Assembly (NCBI RefSeq): GCF_012395255.1
Contig: NZ_JAAZQD010000002.1
Coordinates: 372,001 to 436,000, forward strand
From: Oleiagrimonas citrea
GTDB taxonomy: Bacteria > Pseudomonadota > Gammaproteobacteria > Xanthomonadales > Rhodanobacteraceae
Direction: 5' to 3'
Length of the DNA stretch: 64,000 bases
Shown in pieces: positions 56,264 through 64,000 of the stretch. Both the position numbers and the translations under genes were made by a program. Below the pieces are notes generated by a model that worked only from the letters and a program-made list of their open reading frames with translations, had not been told where the DNA came from and made no database searches. Numbering within the stretch: the stretch's first letter is position 1; each line of letters opens with the position of its first letter.

Positions 56264-57496
56264 ATGCGCATCTATCTGGTCGGCGGCGCGGTCCGCGACA
56301 AGCTGCTCCAACGCCCCGTCGCCGATCGCGACTACGTGGTCGTGGGCGCACGCCCCGAAGAACTGATCGAAGCCGGCTACAAGCCGGTCGGCAGCGATTT
56401 CCCGGTGTTCCTGCATCCCGAGAGCGGTGAGGAATACGCGCTCGCGCGCACCGAACGCAAGAGCGGCCGCGGCTACCATGGCTTCACCTTCCACGCCGAA
56501 CCGACGGTGACACTGGAACAGGACCTGATCCGCCGCGACCTCACCATCAACGCCATGGCCGAGGACGCCGACGGCGCGCTGGTCGATCCCTTCGGCGGCG
56601 CGGCCGATCTCGAAGCGCGCGTTTTGCGTCACGTCTCGCCGGCGTTCGCCGAGGACCCGGTGCGCGTGCTGCGCGTGGCCCGCTTCGCCGCGCGCTACGC
56701 ACCGTTGGGCTTTCGCGTCGCCGGGGAAACCATGGCGCTGATGCAGCGCATGACCGCCGATGGCGAGATCGATCACCTGGTGCCCGAACGCGTCTGGGCC
56801 GAGACCCGCAAGGCGCTGCGCGAGCCGCAGCCATCGGCCTTCCTGCAGGTGTTGCGCCAGGCCGGCGCGCTGCGTGTGCTGTTTCCCGAGATCGACGCGC
56901 TGTACGGGGTACCGCAGCGCGCCGAATACCATCCGGAAATCGACACCGGCGTGCACGTCGAACTGGTCCTCGACATGGCCGCACGGCTGGCGCCCGGTGA
57001 CGACCTGGTCGGCTTCTGCGCCCTGGTCCACGATCTTGGCAAGGCGCGCACGCCGGAAGCCGAATGGCCGCGCCACATCATGCACGAACAACGCGGCACC
57101 GAACCTGTGCGCGCGCTGGCCAAGCGCCTGAAGCTGCCAACCGACTACCGCGACCTCGGACTGCTGGTCTGCCGCGAGCATCTGCACGCGCACCGCGCGC
57201 TGCAGCTGAAACCGAAGACCGTACTCGGCCTGCTGGACAAGCTCGATGCCCTGCGCCGCCCGCAGCGCCTGGAGACGTTCCTGACGGCCTGCGAAGCCGA
57301 CGCCCGCGGCCGCACCGGCCATGCTGACGACGCCTATCCGCAGGCCGATTTCCTGCGTGCGGCGCGCGCGGCGGCGGTCACGGTCACGGCCGCACCGTTC
57401 ATCGAACAGGGGCTGCAAGGGCCAGCCATCGGCGAAGCCATGCAGCGTGCCCGCACGCGCGCCATCGCCGAAGTGGAGAAACCCGCAACGGCATGA
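56264..57496 (+). CDS. cca: CCA tRNA nucleotidyltransferase (multifunctional, with HD domain)
   Basis: A 410-residue enzyme of the E. coli Cca type. [13 protein letters not shown] and the metal pair ADRDYVVVG (D21, D23) form the nucleotidyltransferase site; [12 protein letters not shown] and the RxxR segment follow. The HD-domain phosphohydrolase carries [10 protein letters not shown] and [11 protein letters not shown]. It adds and repairs the 3' CCA of tRNAs and can hydrolyse 2',3'-cyclic phosphates. Its stop lies 27 nt before the convergent methyltransferase gene. Confidence 0.96.
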   Translation: MRIYLVGGAVRDKLLQRPVADRDYVVVGARPEELIEAGYKPVGSDFPVFLHPESGEEYALARTERKSGRGYHGFTFHAEPTVTLEQDLIRRDLTINAMAEDADGALVDPFGGAADLEARVLRHVSPAFAEDPVRVLRVARFAARYAPLGFRVAGETMALMQRMTADGEIDHLVPERVWAETRKALREPQPSAFLQVLRQAGALRVLFPEIDALYGVPQRAEYHPEIDTGVHVELVLDMAARLAPGDDLVGFCALVHDLGKARTPEAEWPRHIMHEQRGTEPVRALAKRLKLPTDYRDLGLLVCREHLHAHRALQLKPKTVLGLLDKLDALRRPQRLETFLTACEADARGRTGHADDAYPQADFLRAARAAAVTVTAAPFIEQGLQGPAIGEAMQRARTRAIAEVEKPATA

Positions 57497-57523
57497 CGCC
57501 GCGCGCGGAGGTATCGGACGCGC

Positions 57524-58738
57524 CTACAGCCGCTGCGAACGGTCCGCCAGACGCACGTCCTCGGGCAGTACGTCGGCCTGCAGACCGCGCGTGAACAGCA
57601 TCACCTGGAAGCGCTCGCCCATCTCGCCCGGCAGGGTCAGATGCTTGACCTCCTGCGCCAGCGCGTAGCGGGTCTGCTCGTCGGCGGCCTGCGCGTGCGC
57701 GGCCTGGAACGCCTCCTGCAAGCCGCTGGCGATCAGAAACTGCGCCTGCGGCAGATACGCCGCCATCTCGAAGCCAGCCTGCACGCCGGCCTCGGCCAGC
57801 GCGGTGAAATCGACCGACGCGGTCAGATCCTGCAACCCCGGATAACGCAGCACATCGGCATGCATGCGTTGGCGGTAGAACGCGCGCAGCGTGCCGTCGG
57901 TGCGCTCGGAATGGTAGTACTCGGCGCGCGGATAGCCGTAATCGACGAACAGCATCAACCCGGCCTCCAGCGTGCCGGCAACGGCCTGCATCCAGTACGG
58001 CAACTGCGGCAGCAGCTCGGAACGGTAGCCCTCGGCGAAACGTCCGCCCAGCGCGCGTTCGAGATGACGCACGGCGCCGGCCACCAGCGGATCGGCCGGA
58101 CGCGCACTGCGCTGGAAGCGGCCCGCCTCGTCGGCCTCGACGTGCTCCTCGAACACCTCGCCCTCATGCAGGGTGAAGCGCGTGGCAGGCAGCGCATCGA
58201 TGACTTCGTTGGCGAACAGCACGCCGCGCCATGCCTGTTCCGGCGGCCGCTCCAGCCAGGCCACGCGCGCATGCAGCTTCGGCGGCAGCGCCGCGCGCAG
58301 CCGTTCGCCCTGCCGTTCGCGCAGATCCGCGCTCGGCTCGAGGATGCGATAGCGGTAGGGCATCGCGCCGGCGGCGTCGAGCGCCTTGATCGCGGCCTCG
58401 GCGAATGCACCACTGCCGCCGCCCAGCTCGATCATCTCGGCCTGCGGACCGAGCTCGCGCAGCGCCGGTGCCAGCGTGTGCGCAACGCACTGCGCAAACA
58501 AATCGCCCAGCTCGGGCGCAGTGACGAAATCGCCGGCCGCGCCGAATTTCGGCTTGCCGGCACTGTAGTAGCCCAGTCCCGGCGCATACAGGCAGCGCTC
58601 CATGAAGCGCGAGAACGGCATCGGTCCCTGCGCGGCGATTTCCTCGCGCAGGTGTTCGGCCAGCCGTTCGGCGTGGGCGCGTTCTTCGTCGTCGGGTTCG
58701 GGCAGGTGGGAATGCATGGATACGGCGTTCGGATTCAT
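57524..58738 (-). CDS. MidA/NDUFAF7-like SAM-dependent methyltransferase
   Basis: A 404-residue protein of the COG1565 family. FSRFMERCLYAPGLGYYSAG, GAAGDFVTAPELGDLFAQCVA and the SAM loop MIELGGGSGAFAEAAIKAL (near 103-121) are diagnostic, as are VLFANEVIDALP and MLFVDYGYPRAEYYH. The eukaryotic homologue NDUFAF7 methylates an Arg on a complex I subunit during assembly; bacterial targets are unknown. A TATCCT box lies 7 nt before the ATG. Together with the NDUFA9-like gene nearby it hints at complex I or respiratory functions. Confidence 0.9.
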   Translation of the reverse strand: MNPNAVSMHSHLPEPDDEERAHAERLAEHLREEIAAQGPMPFSRFMERCLYAPGLGYYSAGKPKFGAAGDFVTAPELGDLFAQCVAHTLAPALRELGPQAEMIELGGGSGAFAEAAIKALDAAGAMPYRYRILEPSADLRERQGERLRAALPPKLHARVAWLERPPEQAWRGVLFANEVIDALPATRFTLHEGEVFEEHVEADEAGRFQRSARPADPLVAGAVRHLERALGGRFAEGYRSELLPQLPYWMQAVAGTLEAGLMLFVDYGYPRAEYYHSERTDGTLRAFYRQRMHADVLRYPGLQDLTASVDFTALAEAGVQAGFEMAAYLPQAQFLIASGLQEAFQAAHAQAADEQTRYALAQEVKHLTLPGEMGERFQVMLFTRGLQADVLPEDVRLADRSQRL

Positions 58739-58745
58739 CGCCGCA

Positions 58746-58751
58746 AGGATA
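58746..58751 (-). promoter_or_regulatory. Start-proximal -10 box (MidA-like gene)
   Basis: Read leftward, TATCCT ends 7 nt before the ATG at 58738, with no Shine-Dalgarno sequence. It fits the leaderless pattern of several genes here. Confidence 0.45.
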
Positions 58752-58847
58752 GCCGATGCGGGAAGTCCGAGCGGCGGACACGGCCGAGACGAACGCCCGC
58801 CGAGCAGAACGAAGGTCCCGTCCGGTCGATTTCTACTGTTCTGATTC

Positions 58848-58868
58848 CCGGGCGCAGACCGCGCCCGG
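58848..58868 (-). terminator. Hairpin downstream of the TonB receptor gene
   Basis: CCGGGCGC and GCGCCCGG form an 8-bp stem around AGACC, about 40 nt past the receptor stop. No T-run follows, so it may act mainly as a 3' end stabiliser. Confidence 0.35.
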
Positions 58869-58909
58869 CACGATGGCCGGACGCGGCGCGCAAACCGCGG
58901 GGACGGTGA

Positions 58910-61063
58910 TCAGAAATGCTTCTGCACGGTCAGGTACAGACCGCGACGGGGACCGAATTGCGGCGCACCGACGCCGATGCCACTGCCGTCACGCAGCTCG
59001 TAGGTGCGGTCGAGTGCATTGATGACGGCCAGCTGTGTGTGCAGTTTGCCTGTGTCGGCGAAGGTGAAGTCGTGCGACACGCTCAGGTTCAGCTGGAAGT
59101 AGTACGGCAGCGAGGCGCCGTTCGGCACGCTGCCGTCCTTGCGCAGACCGCTGCCGAGGATGTAGTTCGCACCGACCGAAGTGGCATCGCCGAAGTCGTA
59201 GCTGACACCGCCGGACGAGGCCAGCTTCTGGTCGTGGTCCAGATGAATGTAGTGATCGGCGACGTAGGCCAGGTCTTCGGGCGCGAAGTTGTACTGGCTG
59301 GTGATGACGCGCTCGCCCATGGCACGACTCAGCGCCAGGTTGAAGTACGCCGACAGCGGACCCGACGCATAGTTGGCGGTGAACTCCACGCCATGGACGC
59401 GGCCCTTGGCGTAGTTGAACGTCGAATACACCAACGCGGCGCCGAACTGGCCTTCGTCCTGCAGGCGGCGGACCTTGCGGTAGTAGGCGTCCAGACCCAG
59501 CGTCAGGTTGTTGCCGATGTTCTGCTGCACGCCCAGGTCGAAGTAGTCCGAACGCTGCGACAACGGCGTGTCGTTACCGTTGGCGCCATCCAGCGCATTG
59601 GTCGTGCCGGCGAACTTGGCGATGTTGTCGGTGCTGATCAGCTCGGTCGCCGGTGGCGTGAAGTAGCGGGCGTAGCCGGCGTGGACCGTGGTGTTGTCGG
59701 TGGCCTGATAGACCACGCCCAGACGCGGGCTGAGCTGGCTCTCGGTGCGGAAGGCCTGGTACTTGTCGCCGCGCAGACCGTAGTTCACGGTCCACTTGTC
59801 GCCGATGCTCCATTCGTCCTGCACGTAGGCGGCCCAGGTCTTGGCGATGATGCGGTTGCCGTCGAAGATGTTGATGGGCGTGGTGCTGGTCTGGTTGCCG
59901 TTCGCGTCGGCCGGGAACACGTAGGCGTTGTTGGTACTCAGTGCACGCTCGAAACTGCCGTAGAGGCCATAGCGCAGCGTGTTGGTGTCATTGAGCGGCG
60001 TGGAGAAGTCGGCCTGCAGCGTGCTGGCGCGGTTGCTGCGGTCGATGGCCGAGCTGACGCCGTTGAACATCAGGTCGCCGATCCTGTCCGGCATGAAGTC
60101 CAGGCTGCTGTAGCGCTGGCCCAGCGACACCTGATAGTCGGTCTTGCCCAGCTGCCCCTGCAGGGACAGCACGCCAAAGCGCGTGGTCTCGTTCTGGCGC
60201 TCGTTCAGATCCGCCGAATTGAACGCGGTCTGATTCATGTACTGGAACGACGGCTGCTGATCCGGGTTGTTGGGGATCTCGAACCGGTTGTGGGTCACAC
60301 CGAACATGAAGCTGACGCGGGTGTGATCGTTGACCAGGTAGCTCAGGTCACCGAAGCCCTTCACCTGGTTGGTGTGATCGTGGATCGGCTTGCGGCTGGG
60401 CGTCGGGTTCTCGATGCCGACATCGCTCTGCAGATAGTTGGCGGTGCCGAAGAAGCTCCAGCGTCCGTGGCTGCCCCAGACCGAGGCGTTCGGGTTGATG
60501 GTGCCGAACGAACCGCCGGTAACGCCGACACTGCCGCCGTTGCCCAGCTCATGGCCGTTCTTGGTGGTGATGTCGACCACTGCCGCAGTGCGCTCGCCGT
60601 ACTGCGCCGGCAGCGCGCCGTCGAGCAGCTTCACGGTATGGATGATGCGCGTGTCCAGCGTCTGTCCGAATCCGGAGATCGACTCGGGAATGATCACGCC
60701 GTTGATGCGGTACTGCAGGTTGCCGTGGTCGCCGCGCACGTGTAGCCCGCCATAGGAATCCTTGACCACGCCCGGCGCCTGCAGCAGCACCTGATTGACC
60801 GGCGTCGCGTCGCCCAACGGCAGCTTCTGGATCGCGTGCTGCGTCATCACGTACTGGCTGCTGCCGGTTTCCGGCGACAGGGCATTGCGCGACTGGTCCA
60901 GCGTCGTGCTGACCTCGACGGCATTCAGGTCGACGGCCTTCTTCTGCGTCTGGCCGTGGTTGGCGTCCGGAGCCGGCTGGGGAGCGACCGGCTGCGTGGC
61001 GGCGAACACGGACGGAGCGGACAGGGCCAGGGCAAGACCCAGGGCAAGCGTGGTTTTCTTCAT
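58910..61063 (-). CDS. TonB-dependent outer membrane receptor, probably for zinc
   Basis: A 717-residue receptor. The signal MKKTTLALGLALALSAPSVFA is followed by a His/Gln-containing N-terminus and LNAVEVSTT, the likely TonB-box region. The plug (about 65-175) has LPLGDATPVNQVLLQAPGVV and ERTAAVVDITTKNG; the remainder is a 22-strand barrel ending in Phe (LYLTVQKHF). Loops contain His clusters (KPIHDHTNQ, DHYIHLDHDQK), as found in ZnuD-like zinc receptors. A Zur-like operator sits over its promoter. The start at 61063 gives a standard signal peptide. The metal assignment rests on operator and His content only. Confidence 0.85.
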   Translation of the reverse strand: MKKTTLALGLALALSAPSVFAATQPVAPQPAPDANHGQTQKKAVDLNAVEVSTTLDQSRNALSPETGSSQYVMTQHAIQKLPLGDATPVNQVLLQAPGVVKDSYGGLHVRGDHGNLQYRINGVIIPESISGFGQTLDTRIIHTVKLLDGALPAQYGERTAAVVDITTKNGHELGNGGSVGVTGGSFGTINPNASVWGSHGRWSFFGTANYLQSDVGIENPTPSRKPIHDHTNQVKGFGDLSYLVNDHTRVSFMFGVTHNRFEIPNNPDQQPSFQYMNQTAFNSADLNERQNETTRFGVLSLQGQLGKTDYQVSLGQRYSSLDFMPDRIGDLMFNGVSSAIDRSNRASTLQADFSTPLNDTNTLRYGLYGSFERALSTNNAYVFPADANGNQTSTTPINIFDGNRIIAKTWAAYVQDEWSIGDKWTVNYGLRGDKYQAFRTESQLSPRLGVVYQATDNTTVHAGYARYFTPPATELISTDNIAKFAGTTNALDGANGNDTPLSQRSDYFDLGVQQNIGNNLTLGLDAYYRKVRRLQDEGQFGAALVYSTFNYAKGRVHGVEFTANYASGPLSAYFNLALSRAMGERVITSQYNFAPEDLAYVADHYIHLDHDQKLASSGGVSYDFGDATSVGANYILGSGLRKDGSVPNGASLPYYFQLNLSVSHDFTFADTGKLHTQLAVINALDRTYELRDGSGIGVGAPQFGPRRGLYLTVQKHF

Positions 61064-61106
61064 CGGGACAGATATTCCGGACAAGCGGTGAGAGGGAGCA
61101 TCGAAC

Positions 61107-61128
61107 TGTAATGTTATAATGTTACATT
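61107..61128. promoter_or_regulatory. Zur-like operator upstream of the TonB receptor
   Basis: AATGTTATAATGTTACATT within 61110-61128 differs at two positions from the gammaproteobacterial Zur core AATGTTATAATATAACATT, recalled from memory. Outer arms TGTAA and TTACA are perfect. On the minus strand a TATAAC -10 with TTGCCG 16 nt upstream overlaps it, so binding would block transcription. Confidence 0.6.
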
Positions 61129-61247
61129 CACGGTCGGCAAACCCCCATGGCCCGAAAGTCATGGTTGCCCCGCTCACATCGACGCGGCGTCACAAGAAGA
61201 GGTATGACCGCGTTCGGCCAGACCAAAGATTTTCGGCAAGTCACGCC

Positions 61248-61646
61248 TCACACGAGCTGGTCGCGTCCTTGCGCATAGGCGCTCTTCAATATCTCGAGGT
61301 CCGGTGCCGAAAGATGAAAGGCGAATATCGGCAGCAGACGCTCGAATTCGTGCGGAAAGAACCATTCACTGAATCGATGCCAGCATGTCCGGTCATCGGG
61401 AAGGTGTTCGTAGAAAGCGCATACAGCTGCCGTCGACGCATCGTTGGGCAAACGGCCCGAACGGTCCGAACAGCACCAGTCAGCGAAACGCAGAGTCCGC
61501 CGTATTGATGACGCATCCTTACGCCGAACGGCCTCATCGAAAGCAAGCTTCAGCTCGATCCAGAGCGCCATCGGCGTGCGGGCCTGCTCGATGCAGACCC
61601 GCAACTCTGGAAGCTCGATCAGCGCCTGACGGCGCCACGCACTCAC
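61248..61646 (-). CDS. Hypothetical protein, downstream partner of the DUF6159 gene
   Basis: A 132-residue soluble protein from a GTG start at 61646, 6 nt past the upstream DUF6159 stop. The sequence is rich in aromatic residues and helices: MALWIELKLAFDEAVRRKDASSIRRTLRFADWCC, AFYEHLPDDRTCWHRFSEWFFPHEFERLLPIFAFHLSAPDLEILKSAY. I recognise no well-characterised family; it is similar in layout to small orphan or immunity-like proteins. Base composition is less GC-rich than in neighbours. It is probably co-transcribed with the membrane protein gene. Confidence 0.7.
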   Translation of the reverse strand: MSAWRRQALIELPELRVCIEQARTPMALWIELKLAFDEAVRRKDASSIRRTLRFADWCCSDRSGRLPNDASTAAVCAFYEHLPDDRTCWHRFSEWFFPHEFERLLPIFAFHLSAPDLEILKSAYAQGRDQLV

Positions 61647-61652
61647 GAACGA

Positions 61653-62510
61653 TCAACGCTTGCTGCGAAACGCCTGATCCAGCAGCGCCTGATCGAAACC
61701 GTTGCCGGCATCGCCGTATTCGGCGTAGCGGTACAGGGCGGCAGCGTAGATGCCCTGCAAGGCCGACTGGATCAGCGCCAGCGCGATGAAGGCCAGCACG
61801 CCGAGCACGGCCAGCACGGGGATCAGCACCGCCGCATGCAGCGAGACGCTGAACGTGATGCCGGCGAATAGCGCTACCACGATCAGCATGAAGCCCAGCG
61901 AAAACACCACGCTGATTCCGGCGTTGCCGATGATGTTCTCGCCCCAGGTCTGCTTGAGCAGCTGCGTGCTGCGCTTGACCGCTTCATACGGCCCGACATC
62001 GGTCGCCGCCAGCACCGGCACCACCAGGAAGGTCGCCACGGTCCAGGCAAGTCCGACCAGACCGATCAACAGACGGCCGATCAGCCCCAGCCGTTCCTGC
62101 AGCATGCGCAGCACCATGCCCACGGTGGAGGCGATCAGCGCGTAACCGAGAATCTGCGGCCACTTCGAGGCGGCCAGACGCAGCCCGTCGCCGACGCTCG
62201 GACGCTCGCCGTTCATGCAGGCCATCGCCGAGCCCACCAACGCGGTATTGAAGAAGAAGATCACGCTGTATTGCACGACGTAGAACACGAACAGGCCGAT
62301 GTAGAACCCGCTCGAATGCTGCATCGATTGCACCGGCGCGCTGCCGGAATGCGCCTCGAACGCGGCGAAGACCGGCGCGGCGAAGCTTGCCAGCACCAAC
62401 AGGCAGCACAGCCCCGAAAGCAATGGAAACACCAACAGACGGCGCTCCCGATTGAGCATGCCGGCACTGGCCTTGGCCAGCGCCCAGCTGCGTGCGAATC
62501 GTCCAGCCAT
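61653..62510 (-). CDS. DUF6159 family membrane protein
   Basis: A 285-residue protein starting MAGRFARSWALAKASAGMLNRERRLLVFPLLSGLCC at 62510, after GGAGGAG. This opening is typical of DUF6159. About six hydrophobic segments follow; FFFNTALVGSAMACMNGERPSVGDGLRLA is a conserved loop and ALQGIYAAALYRYAEYGDAGNGFDQALLDQAFRSK a conserved end. The function is unknown. It lies in the same direction as the mechanosensitive channel gene, 36 nt downstream of it. Confidence 0.83.
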   Translation of the reverse strand: MAGRFARSWALAKASAGMLNRERRLLVFPLLSGLCCLLVLASFAAPVFAAFEAHSGSAPVQSMQHSSGFYIGLFVFYVVQYSVIFFFNTALVGSAMACMNGERPSVGDGLRLAASKWPQILGYALIASTVGMVLRMLQERLGLIGRLLIGLVGLAWTVATFLVVPVLAATDVGPYEAVKRSTQLLKQTWGENIIGNAGISVVFSLGFMLIVVALFAGITFSVSLHAAVLIPVLAVLGVLAFIALALIQSALQGIYAAALYRYAEYGDAGNGFDQALLDQAFRSKR

Positions 62511-62546
62511 CACTCCTCCCCCGCGCATCCCGCGCTACGTACTTGT

Positions 62547-63842
62547 CTACCCGCCATTGTGCGCATCGCGCGGAGGCGAATCCAGTCGTGCATGCGTGTC
62601 GCCCGAACCGCCATCCTCGCCCATGCGCCCGAGACCGGCACGCATGTCGCGGCCCGTGGGCTGCTGGAACAGCGCCAGGCCGAACTCGGGAAGGATCGCC
62701 ATCAGGTGATCGAAGATGTCGCCCTGGATGCCCTCGTACTCGACCCAGGCCGTGGTGTTGGTGAAGCAATACACCTCCACCGGGATGCCCGCAGGCGTCG
62801 GATCGAGCACGCGCACCATGCAGGTCAACTCGTGATTGATGTGCGGATGCGCCTGCAAGTAGGCCAGCGCATAGGCGCGGAACGTGCCGAGATTGGTCAG
62901 ACGCCGCTGGTTGACCGGCACGTTGCCCGGATCGCCCAGCGCGCTGTTCCATTCAGCCAGCTCGTCCTGCTTCCTTTGCAGGTAGTCCTTGAGCAGGCGG
63001 AAACGGCAGAGGTGCTTTTTCTCGTCGTCGCGGAGGAACCGCGCGCTACCGGCATCCAGATAGATCGCCCGTTTGATGCGCCGCGCACCGGCGTCCTGCA
63101 TACCACGCCAGTTCTGGAACGAATCGGAGATCAACCGCCAGGTGGGAATGGTGGTGATGGTCTTGTCCCAGTTCTGCACCTTCACCGTGTGCAAGGCGAT
63201 GTCGATGACGTCGCCGTCGGCGTTGAACTGCGGCATGGATATCCAATCGCCCACGCGAAGCATGTCGTTGGTGGCGATCTGCACGCTGGCGACGAGGCTG
63301 AGGATGGTGTCCTTGAACACCAACAGCAGCACCGCCGAAATCGCGCCCAGCCCGGACAGCAGCAGCAGCGGCGAGCGACCGACCAGCGTCGCGATGATGA
63401 TGATCGCGCCGACCACGAACAGCATGATCTTGACCAGCTGCACATAGCCCTTGATCGAGCGCATGCGCCCATGCGGCGTCTTCTGGTAGAGCGCCTCCAG
63501 CGCGTTGAACACGGCGCTGAGCGCGAGGAAACCGTAGACCGCGGTCATCGCCAGCGCCAGTCGCTGGATGCCGGCGTCCCAATCGTCCGGCACGTTCGGT
63601 ACAAGCTTGATGCCGAACTGGATCACAAGCATCGGCACGACCTGGGCCAGGCGCTTGAACACGCCGGCATCGACCATTTCATCGTCCCAGTGCCAGACCG
63701 TGCGCCGCGTCACCGCGCGCACCAGCCGCAGCAGCACGCGACGGGTGACGATGTTGGTCAGCCACGCCAACAAGACCAGGCCGAGGGAATACCACACGGT
63801 CAGCGCGAACGGCGAATCGAGCCAGTCTTTGATCTGTTCCAT
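62547..63842 (-). CDS. MscS family mechanosensitive channel (YbdG-like)
   Basis: A 431-residue channel, near the size of E. coli YbdG (415). Five hydrophobic segments precede the MscS pore: SLGLVLLAWLTNIV, LAQVVPMLVIQFGIKLV, LALAMTAVYGFLALSAVF, LVKIMLFVVGAIIIIATLVG and the pore helix GLGAISAVLLLVFKDTILSLVASVQIATNDML. The beta domain begins VGDWISMPQFNADGDVIDIALHTVKVQNWDKT. YbdG-type channels have a long C-terminal domain and give small conductances or osmotic sensing. The frame is open to 63989 but no earlier start is supported. Confidence 0.92.
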   Translation of the reverse strand: MEQIKDWLDSPFALTVWYSLGLVLLAWLTNIVTRRVLLRLVRAVTRRTVWHWDDEMVDAGVFKRLAQVVPMLVIQFGIKLVPNVPDDWDAGIQRLALAMTAVYGFLALSAVFNALEALYQKTPHGRMRSIKGYVQLVKIMLFVVGAIIIIATLVGRSPLLLLSGLGAISAVLLLVFKDTILSLVASVQIATNDMLRVGDWISMPQFNADGDVIDIALHTVKVQNWDKTITTIPTWRLISDSFQNWRGMQDAGARRIKRAIYLDAGSARFLRDDEKKHLCRFRLLKDYLQRKQDELAEWNSALGDPGNVPVNQRRLTNLGTFRAYALAYLQAHPHINHELTCMVRVLDPTPAGIPVEVYCFTNTTAWVEYEGIQGDIFDHLMAILPEFGLALFQQPTGRDMRAGLGRMGEDGGSGDTHARLDSPPRDAHNGG

Positions 63843-63902
63843 CGAAAAGCGGGACACTTGCGGATAAAGGCAAGAGCATAGCCACACAGGTGCGCACATC
63901 CA

Positions 63903-64000
63903 ATGCAGACCCATGACGATTCCCGCCCCGTCGCCCTGATCACCGGCGCCGCTCGCCGCATCGGCGCCGGCATCGCACGGCACCTGCATGCCGCCGGATA
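63903..64000 (+). CDS. Pteridine reductase-like SDR (5' end only)
   Basis: Only 32 codons fit in the window: MQTHDDSRPVALITGAARRI and then GAGIARHLHAAGY. VALITGAARRIGAGIARHLH is the cofactor-binding start of pteridine reductase/FolM-type SDRs. It is the first gene of the next rightward group and divergent from the mechanosensitive channel, 60 nt apart. The remainder is beyond the right edge, so the subfamily call is provisional. Confidence 0.75.
   Translation, partial: MQTHDDSRPVALITGAARRIGAGIARHLHAAG

Noticed and set aside
58916-60745. A 609-residue rightward frame opposite the TonB receptor
   Set aside because: Antisense to a full receptor with plug and barrel; no family motif in the frame.

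Overview
The window looks like a chromosomal segment of a high-GC gammaproteobacterium of the order Xanthomonadales, most likely Rhodanobacteraceae or Xanthomonadaceae; the genus cannot be fixed by eye. Support comes from gene order and gene types: rhlB divergent from trxA-rho, engB next to cytochrome c4-dsbA-dsbA-endonuclease, a plant-type gshA, ftsEX upstream of rpoH, and several genes whose -10 box lies only 6-7 nt before the start codon. I see no rRNA, tRNA, CRISPR array, insertion sequence or prophage. Most of the window is ordinary core chromosome with accessory carbohydrate, stress and redox genes between.

Layout. 1-4752: DJ-1/PfpI protein (cut by the window edge), quinone-oxidoreductase-like reductase, RhlE helicase, an SDR and a GNAT acetyltransferase. 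4869-7911: secreted two-module chitinase with a control region carrying two identical LacI-type palindromes and a CRP/Clp-like site, then AMP nucleosidase. 8151-11629: FadE acyl-CoA dehydrogenase and a DegV fatty-acid-binding protein. 11670-18980: DUF4124 protein, an Ada-AlkA fusion with O6-alkylguanine methyltransferase (alkylation repair), an SDR, a small lipoprotein, SppA and a MATE pump. 18981-19532: long intergenic region with a 26-bp perfect palindrome, an AT-rich stretch and two inverted perfect DnaA boxes. 19533-31282: DUF3667 protein, PriA, transaldolase, a run of small poorly known genes, a GH18 lipoprotein, a trypsin-like protease and a DUF2235 hydrolase.

31308-40123 reads mostly leftward: GH43-like glycosidase with a 24-bp operator inside its 5' coding region, a small membrane protein, rpoH with a CIRCE element, ung, a double-receiver response regulator, ftsX, ftsE, rhlB. 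40481-45439 reads rightward: trxA, rho with a 160-residue disordered extension, a LOG-like phosphoribohydrolase, MsrB, GshA. 45516-49756: Dcp peptidase, BioD, MsrC, EngB. 49880-57496 reads rightward: cytochrome c4, two DsbA-like proteins, an endonuclease/phosphatase-family protein, Slt, an NDUFA9-like protein, CCA nucleotidyltransferase. 57524-63842 reads leftward: MidA-like methyltransferase, a TonB receptor with a Zur-like operator, a hypothetical protein, a DUF6159 membrane protein and an MscS/YbdG channel. A pteridine-reductase-like gene is cut at the right edge.

Themes. Redox and thiol repair recurs (TrxA, GshA, MsrB, MsrC, two DsbA, Dcp). RNA turnover and termination sit together (RhlB-TrxA-Rho), and both RhlB and Rho carry long Arg-rich disordered tails. 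Glycan use appears to be under LacI-family control at two separate loci. The most interesting regulatory findings are the CIRCE element in the rpoH leader, the DnaA-box/palindrome intergenic region, the paired chitinase operators, the operator within the GH43 coding sequence, the Zur-like site at the TonB receptor and the recurrent start-proximal -10 boxes.
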